Shown in pieces: positions 48,001 to 57,000 of a stretch of DNA of 64,000 nucleotides. The stretch's first letter is position 1; every line of letters starts with the position of its first letter. The stretch is taken from contig OZ024871.1 in the NCBI GenBank assembly GCA_964017185.1, forward strand, positions 59,075,226 to 59,139,225. Direction: 5' to 3'. Below the pieces are notes generated by a model. That model saw only the letters and a program-made list of their open reading frames with translations. It did not search any database and had not been told where the DNA came from. Source of the DNA: Rugalucina vietnamica. Lineage: Eukaryota; Mollusca; Bivalvia; Lucinida; Lucinidae. The position numbers were made by a program, and so were the translations under genes.

Positions 48001-51000
48001 CCAGGGCAAACCATATTCCCGGACGATTCACGGAAAAATGATGAAAATTACAGATTCCAGGACTTTTCATGACCCGGAACACCGTTTTACTAATTCCCGG
48101 ACATTTCCTGAATTCCCGGTAGCGTGGGAACCCTGTATGGACATACGAGAAGAATGGTAGTGGCTTATCAAGAACCTGATGGACGCAGCGCGGACGCAGT
48201 GAGGACGTAGAGAGGTCTTGGTCTGCAACAGGTTCGTATACCACGTCCATCAAGACTTAACTACTTTTGCACTACGTTCTTACTACGTCCTACAAGTTCC
48301 TACTAAGTCCTTACCACGTCCTTACTACATCTGTGGTGGTTCTTTTTGTTTTATGTCTTGGTGTTTAAAATATTTTTGTGCTGTTGGCGCCTTATGTATG
48401 TTTTCATATTATTAGTTAAGTTAAGGCAACTGAGTGGCCACCTATTGGGAAAATAGCTGCTCATTCGGCTTACGAAATGTTTTCATGGTATAAGTACCTG
48501 ATTGTTAGTTTGGTTTTTTCCCACCTCGGTTTTTGGAGTGGGAATCTTTTTCCGATTGCGCCTTTTCCTGATCTTTGCCTACTTGTACCTTTTCCTTATT
48601 GTCATAGAGTCGGATTTTCTTAATTGGAAGATTTGGATGGGTTGACCTGGAATTCACACGATGTATACGCAAATAGTGAGCGAGAATTCCAGAGTCAACC
48701 AATCAGAATGGTTTTTAGCATTTGTCAGTATTTAAGAGATCGTGTGATTAAGTCACTTCACTAATTTAGAGTTCACACCCTTGTTTTTAATAAAATAATG
48801 TCACAATCCGGCAAAAATTCTAAAGAACAAGGCGGCAAATTAAGAGAGAAATTTTCATCATAGTTTACTTCATGTAAACTTCTAGTTGTCTAATAATCCA
48901 TTCCTTGGATACCTGTTCTAAGTTTTCATAAAGCTGGCGATATCTTTAGGAGGTAACTGTTATTTGTGATATTCTCCACATTGTCCATTTTCATCTTGTT
49001 TGTTCACATCACTGGAAAGGTTTCAGATTGTATAAATGATGATGACAATAATGGTGCCAATTGCTTTAAGGTTATATAACTTAACACAGTAAGCAATGAC
49101 CAGGCATGTTAATCATGTCATCATTGCATGCCAGGTTTATTAAATATGAAGTAAGCAATGGCCAGGCATATTCACAAGATGCTTGATTAATTATCATTCA
49201 ATTGTCATCATATTAACTGTTGCCGCATTCATTGATTTATTGCCGGGGTGTTGATAATTTGTTATTGTTATATTAGGCACCCATTTTAATTGGTGACAAT
49301 AAAACAAACAACAGGTTAGCCAGCTGGTTTCCTTCATGTACCAAAGCTCTGCTAAATTACTACATCCTTACTGCGTTCTAATTCCACCCCATCCTCGCCA
49401 TGTTTCTTTTGAGCATGTTCAAAATTTGACCAAGACATTCACGTCCATCAAGACCTCGCTACATCCTTACTACGTTCCTCCCACGTTCTACAAGACCGTA
49501 CCACGTCCTAACAATGTCCTTAATTTTTTTAGGACGTAGTAAGGATGTGGTGAGAATGTGGCCCAGTGTAGACATAATTTAAGATACAATAATAGATTCA
49601 GTCTGGATTCTGACACCCCAAAAAAATATTGATTGATGATGTGGAATTGACTCAGTAATTTTACTTGCATCCTGTATTTCCCCGACAATTCTCTGACCTT
49701 GCAAAAGATTTGATTGCCAAGACTTTTCTCTGCCTGAATGGTGTGAACTCTAGAAAACCACACAGATGAACCTCCTGTATGTAAGCCTCTATCATAATAT
49801 GCTTTGAATGTATAACAAAATACTGGGGGGAAAAACAGAGGAGCAATGGTCCTGTAAACGCTCTCCTAAGATCTGTTGTAGATATATCAATAAAGATGTT
49901 TGAATATTATGGAAAAAAGCCCCAGTAAAGGGGCAGATGAAGCCCTAGGGCCATTTTTTTTTTCTCAGAATAATCAATATCCTGTCCATTTGCCAAGTTC
50001 CTGCTAGTTTTTCCCTTCATATGCCATTTTAACAGTTTTACCCATTCAAATGCATTGGCGACCAATGTTGAACTTGCTGTAAAATAGGTCAAGGTCATCA
50101 CAGGGTCATGATTTATATACATATTGAAGTACTTGAGTCATTGATGCTTCATGCCAAGTTTCGTTGAAATCGGTCCAAAAGTTCCGGAGGAGAAGATTTT
50201 TGAAGGGTTTTTACCATATATGGGCATGGCAGCCATCTTGGTCATGTGAGCTGGATTGTTTAAATACACATTGGCTCCCCCTTCCTATAGATGCTTCATA
50301 TAAAAGTTGGCTTTGATTGGCCAAGCAGTTTCAGAGAAGATGTTTGAATATTATGGTAATATTCATGTATGTTGTCCCAGGGTGGAGCAGATGCACCCCT
50401 GGTGTCCATTTCAGAATCATTGATATTCAGTCCTATTGCCCATTTCGTGCAAGATTTTCCTTTTGAATGACATTTTAACAGTTTTCCCCATTCAAACGCA
50501 TAGGCAACCTATGTTGACCTTGCTGAAAAATAGGTCAAGGTCATCACAGGGTCATGATTTATATAACATTGTAGTGCTCGAGTCATCGATGCTTCATGCC
50601 AAGTTTCATTGAAATCGGTCTACCAGTTCCGGAGAACAAGATTTTTGAAGGATTTTTACCATATATGGGCATGGCGGCCATCTTGGTCATGTGACCTACA
50701 TTATTTATATACACTTTGATCCCCCCCTTCCTATAGATGTTTCATATAAAATGGCTTTGATTGGCCAAGTGGTTTCAGAGAAGATGTTTGAATATAATGG
50801 TAATATACATGTATATTGCCCCGGGGTGGGGGCATATGAGCCCCTGGGGTCCATTTTTTTTCAGAATCATTAATATTCAGTCCTACTGCCCATTTCCAGC
50901 AAGACTTTCCCTTTAAATGACATTTTAACCTTTAACTTGCTGTCGGCGCTATCATGCGCCTGTGAGAAAGTATCCTTGTGCCACTGAAGGTGCAATCGTT

Positions 51001-54000
51001 CGCCCGATCAGACTTCGATTTTTTTCCTCCATTTTTTGCACACGTTACCATTGTAAACAGTGAGAGTGCTTTCATTCACGTACGCGCTATACTTCAAGGT
51101 AACGTGTGCAAAAAACTGAATCAGGAAATTGTCAGCAATGAGGTTGTTTTTTGGCATTTAAAGCCTAGAAAACGCATTTGAACCGGGATTTTGGTAAGAA
51201 ATCACAATTACAGACTTGTTGAATGCTAAAATGGCAGCTCATTGATGGATTTAATGATGTTTAGACAAAAAACGTAGCGATATACAGACTTGTATCGTTC
51301 TCCCAATGCAAGTATTAGCTTTTTGGAAAATGCAACATACACCTCAACCTCTTTTTAACACTATTGTTGGGGTCCAGTACAATTTCCGTGTTAGCTATCC
51401 AAACCGTGTTATAATGAGAGTAAAATATATAGATATATAATAAAATTAGACCATTTGGGGTCCATAAATGGTCCGTGTTATATCCAAAACCGTTCTGTAA
51501 CGAAGCGTGTTATAAAGAGGTCCAGGTGTAGTGTTTTTTGAAGCCTGAAAAGTGGTAAAAAAGCGACTTTTTTTTTTTTGTCAAAAAAAAAAACCTCAGT
51601 GGCACACGATATTGGAAAAAAATAAATCTCAGCATGATAAAGTTTAACAGTTTTCCCTATTCAAATGCATAGGCGACCTATGTTGACCTTGCCTTAAAAT
51701 AGGTCAAGGTCATCACAGGGTCCTGATTTATATATACATTGTAGTACTTGCGTCGATGCTTCATGCCAAGTTTCTTGAAATCGGTCCACCAGTTCTGAAG
51801 GAGAATTTTGAAGGGTTTTTACCATATATGGGCATGGCAGCCATCTTGGTCATGTGACCTGAATCATTTATATACACTTTCGTTCCCCTTCCTATAGAGG
51901 CTTCCTTTAAATTTGGCTTTGATTTGCCAAGGGGTTTCAGAGGAGAAGATCTTTGAAATTGTGGACGGACGGACAACGGACGGAAGACGGACGACGACAG
52001 ACAGACGCCAAAGCATGGCCCTTATAAGCTCACCTTTTGAGCCTTGGCTCAGGTGAGCTAAAAAGGTAAAATATTGTTTCTGGCTTGGTTTAGTGATTTT
52101 AAACCCCATTTTCAGACAAAATCAGCATTATTCTCCATCACTTACCCTTCACAGATTTTTCTCACTCTGTTTTTAAGCTGTTCTCCTTGGAAGAATACAA
52201 TGAACACTCCCTTGTGTATGGCATCACCCTATTAATAGAAACACAATAAATACTCCCATGATGTTATGACACAATCAATTGTTCATACTTTTAGAATCCT
52301 ATAAGAGCTTTTGCAGGACAATGCGCTCGACTGCTTCTGACCTATGTCAAACATAAGGCCAAGCTCGACCTGTAACCCGAAGCATCATGCTCATACATCT
52401 TTTTGCCTTGATGCTTTAATGCAAAATCACTAAAACTTGACAGTTAACTATAACTACCTACTGTTTAAAGGTCTCACTCATATTATGAAAGAAGTATGTT
52501 CATATACCAACTGAGTGCAGAGATACAAGGCAAAAACAATGACCCATGAAATAAGGTCACTCTGACCTTTAAGTACTTTATAGTAAAAAGGTCTAGTCAT
52601 ACGCATTCATAATCCGAAAGCAGTATGACCAGAGGACCAATGGTCCTGTAAACGATCACCTGAGATCTGCTGCATATACCAATGAACATGTTTGAATATT
52701 ATGGTATTTAACCCCAGTGCAGGGGAAGATGAAGCACTTGGGCCATTTTCTTTTTTCAGAATTATCAATATTCTGTCCATTTGCCAATTTTCTGCTGGTT
52801 TTCCCCTTCAAATGACATTTTAACAGTTTTCCCCATTCAAATGCATAGGCAGCCCATATTGACCATGCCATAAACTGGGTCAAGGTCTTCACAGGGTCAT
52901 GATTTATACATACATTGTAGTACTTTAGCCATTGATGCTTCACACCAAGTTTCATTGAAATCAGTCAATTGGTTTCAGAGAAGAAGATTTTTGAAGGGTT
53001 TTTACCATATATAGGCATGGTGGCCATCTTTGTCATGTGACCTAGACTATAAATATACACATTGGTTCCCCCTTCCTATAGATGCTTCACATAAATTTGG
53101 CTTTGATTGGCCAAGTGGTTTCAGAGAAGAAGATCTTTGAAAAGTGTGTATGGATGACAGACCGGCCAAGGTCAAGAGATGACCTTGACCTAAATTAATC
53201 ATATACTTTCATCTAATCCATAAGTTGTTTGCATCTACCACTTTTCAGGTGTCAGGCTGCAATAGTTTTTAAAAAAAATCCATAGTTTTCACTTTTTCCC
53301 ATGTAAAAGCCAATGTTTCCAAAATTGACCTTGCCGTAAAATAGGTCAAGGTCATTGCAGGGTCATGATTTATATATACATTGTAGTACTTGAGTCATAG
53401 ATGCTTCATGCCATGTTTCATTGAAATCGGTTCACTGGTTCTGGAGTAGAGTTTTAAAGGTTTTTACCATATATGGGCGTGGCGGACATCTTGGTCATGT
53501 GACCTGGATTATTTATATACACATTGGTTCTCCCTTCCTATAGATGTTTCATACAAAATTTGGCTTTGATTGGCCAAGAGCAGTTTCAGAGAAGCAGATC
53601 TTTGAAGTTTTTGACGGACTGACAACAGACGACAGACCGATGCCGGATCATGCCCATCCTATAAGCTCACCTTGTGAGCTTAACGGCTCAGGTGAGCTAA
53701 AAATGTACCAATTGAGTGTCAGATATAAGGTAAAATCACTGAACCACCAAATCAGGTCACAGTGACCTAGGTCTGCTTTAGGGTAAAAGGTCTTGTTATA
53801 CGCAAACATACTGTAAAAGAAATATTGGTCATATTCCTGTTGAGTGCCTAGATATAAGGCAAAATCACTGAACCGTGAAATTGATCAAAATGACCATACA
53901 CAATGACCTTTAGGGCCATATGCAATCACAGTGTGAAAGAAGTACATGTATGTTCATAAACCAACTGAGTGACGAGATATAAGGCAAAATCATTGAACCA

Positions 54001-57000
54001 TGAAATTAGGTCACAGTGACATATAAGTATATTGGGGTCAAAGGTCTGATCATACTCACTCATAATTTTCTCATCAAGTTCTTCATAAATCGCTTAAATT
54101 TAAAACGCCAAGGTCACCCAAATCTAATCAATTGTAGGTCTACTGACAATAAGAGCTGCCGCAGGACAGCGCGCTCGACTACTTCTGACCTTTGTCAAAC
54201 ATAAGGCCAAACCCGACCTGTAACCCAAAGCATTATGCTCTTACATCTTTTTCCCTTGATGCAATAAGGCAAAATCTCTGAACCATGAAAGTTAACTTCC
54301 TAAGATTTAAAGGTCTCACTCATATTGTGAAAGAAGTGCCAAGATACAAGGCAAAATCACTGAACCGTGAAATAAGGTCACACTGACCTATAAGTACTTC
54401 AGTGTCAAAGGTCTAGTCATACTTATCATAATGTGAAAGAAATATGATCATATACACACTGAGTGCTGAGATATAAAGCAAAATCACTGAAACATGAAAT
54501 TAGGTCATAATGACCTATAAGTATGTTTGGGTTAAAGGTCTGGTCATACTCATTCATAATCAGAAAGAAGTATGAAAAAATACCAACTGAGCGTCGAGAC
54601 ATAAGGCAAAATCACTGAACCATGAAATAAGGTCACAGTGACCCAGGAATACTTTACAGTCAAAGGTCTTGTCATACCCAAACAGTAATTTCATATACAA
54701 AATGAGTACTGAGATACAATGCAAAATCACGGAACTGTGGAATTAGGTCATAATGACCTAGGACTGCTTTAGGGTCAAAGGTCTTGTCATACACGAACAT
54801 AGTGTGAAAGAAGTTTGTTCATAAACCAACTGACTGCCCAGGTATAAGGCAAAATCATTGAACCATGAAATTAGCTAAGTATATTTGGGCTAAAGGTCTG
54901 TAATACTCATTCATAATCTGAAAGAAGTAAGAAAAATACCAACTGAGTGTCAAGGTATAATGCAAAACCACTGAACCATAAAATTAGGTCACAGTGACCT
55001 AGGAATACTTCAGGGTCAAAGGTCTTGTCATACGCAAACATATCGGGAAAACAGTATGTTCATATACCAATTGAGTGCCGAGATATAAGGCAAAATCACT
55101 TTACCGTGAAATTAGGTCATAATGATCTTGGACAACTTTAGGGTCAAAGGTCTTGTCATACGCAAACATAGTGTGAAAGAAGTTTGTTCATAAAACATTT
55201 GAGTGCAGAGATATAAGGCAAAATCATTGAACATTAGGTCACAGTGACCTATATTGGGGTCAAAGGCCTGGTCATACTCACTCATAATCTGAAAGAAGTA
55301 CGAAAATATACTAATTGAGTGTCAAGATATAAGGCAAAATCACTGAACCATGGAAAGTAGGTCAACTGACCCTTACCGTCATGACACACAAGTCAGTGTC
55401 ACAAAGTTAAAAGATGAATGACCAACCATCTTCCTAAGTTGTTTCTATTAAGAAATAAAACAAAAAAAAATCAGGGAGTTCTAGATTTTGACCTCTAGCA
55501 CCTCCCCCCCCCCCCACCCCCCTGATTCCGAATGTCATGGAACCTTAAGTGTATGAAGTATGAATGCTTTATGATAAGTTGTTGTCAAGATATGGACTCT
55601 TTGTAAAAGTTACACAACAGTCCATCCATTTTTTACAGTGTTCTAGTTTTTAACCTCTAGCCCCACACCCCCAGGTATGGACCCAGGGATCCGATGACAT
55701 GACATGAAACTCAACCCTATAGGGTACCTATGGTCCAAGTATGAAAGCCCTCTGATAAAGATATAGACTTCTAGAATACTATACCACAGAGGCCATTATT
55801 ATTAATGGTGTTCTAGATTTTAACCTCTAGCCCCACCCCCTGTCAGTGACCCAGGGATCCGATGCCATAGAATGAAAGCCGACCCTACAGGGTGTCAATG
55901 GTCCAAGTATCAATGCTTTCTGATGAGTGGTTGTCAAGCTCCAGCCCCACCCCTTGGCCTGGACCCAGGGGCCCTATGCCATGGAATAAAAGCTAACCCT
56001 ACAGGGTATCTCTGGTCAAAGTATGAATGCTTTCTGATGAGTGGTTGTCAAGATATGGACTTCTAGAAAACTTTAACCCAAGTGTGACGCGCACGCGCAC
56101 GCAAACAAAAAACACGAATGGGAACGTGGACCACCGGGGTGACTGCAATAGCTGTACACTTTGTGCAGTCGAGCTAAAAATGCTTCTTTGTAAGTCTGGT
56201 CAGAATCCATCTGGTTGTTCAGAAAATATCGCATCAGAAAAGCTAATTTCAACATTTTTAATGGTCTGGTGACCTTGAAAATTATATCAAGGTCACTAAA
56301 ATCTAATCAACTCTAGGTCTCCTCCTAACAATGTTTCTGTGTAAGTTTGCTTTTATTCAGCAGATATTGCATCAGAAAAGCTAAATTCAACATTTCTTAA
56401 TAGGCTGGTGACCTTAAAACTTAGGTGGCTGTGCCCAAACTGTAATCAACTCTAGGTCTCCTCCCAACAATGTTTCTGTGTAAGTTTGTTCTGAATCCAT
56501 GCATTTATTCAGAAGATATCACATCAGAAAAGCTAATTTAAACATTTTTCATGGGCTGGTGACCTTGAAAATTATGTCAATGACACCAAAATCTTTTCAA
56601 CTCTTGTTCTCTTCCTAACAATGTTTCTGTGTAGGTTTTGTCCAGAAGATATTGCATCAGAAAAGTTAAGTTCGATATTTTCAATGGGCTCAGGTGACCC
56701 ATCCAAATCTAATCAACTCACAAAAATGTTTCTCTGTAAGTTTGGTCAGATCCATCTACATGTAGTTGTTCAGAATATATCACTCAACATTTTTAATGGT
56801 CTGGTGACATTCACAATTTATGGTCAGAATCCATCCAATTATTCAGAAGATATTACATCAGAAAACCTAATTTCAACATTTTTAATAGGCTGTTGACCTT
56901 GAAAATTAGGTCAAGGTGCACAAAATCTAACAAACTCTTGGTCTTCTCCCAACAATTTTTTGTGTAAGTTTGTTCTGAATCTATGCATTTATTCAGAAGA

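Larger units (their letters stand above)
40280..49576 (+). mobile_element. ACGT-rich TIR element (T1), full span with four insertions
   Basis: The ends are TACGTCTACACTGGGCC and GGCCCAGTGTAGACATA, and the inverted similarity runs at least 65 bp inward. The body is made of GGACGTAGTAAGGACGTGG-like repeats. Alignment by eye to the reverse complement of 5979-6957 shows four extra blocks: a LINE (about 40500-44779), a TIR element (45187-47328), a hAT-like element (47515-48135) and an R7 copy (48332-49356). Without them the element is only about 1.2 kb and non-coding. A target duplication was not resolved. Confidence 0.8.
49835..52061 (+). mobile_element. F1g: F1 element with nested insertions
   Basis: The 5' end is a mutated ACAGAGGAGCAATGGTCCTG with subterminal GCTCTCCTAAG. 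Four core units follow with GTTGACCTTGC and GGCAGCCATCTTGGTCATGTGA blocks. A GGACGGACAACGGACGG stretch precedes the hairpin at 52027-52059 (AGCTCACC/GGTGAGCT), ending TAA. A TIR element at 50930-51642 interrupts the module GACATTTTAACAGTTTTCCC. The 3' end lies 85 bp from exon B. Confidence 0.87.

Noticed and set aside
48332-49356. Solo LTR
   Set aside because: It starts TG but does not end CA, and the flanking duplication is 10 bp rather than 4-6 bp. No primer-binding or polypurine tract context was seen.
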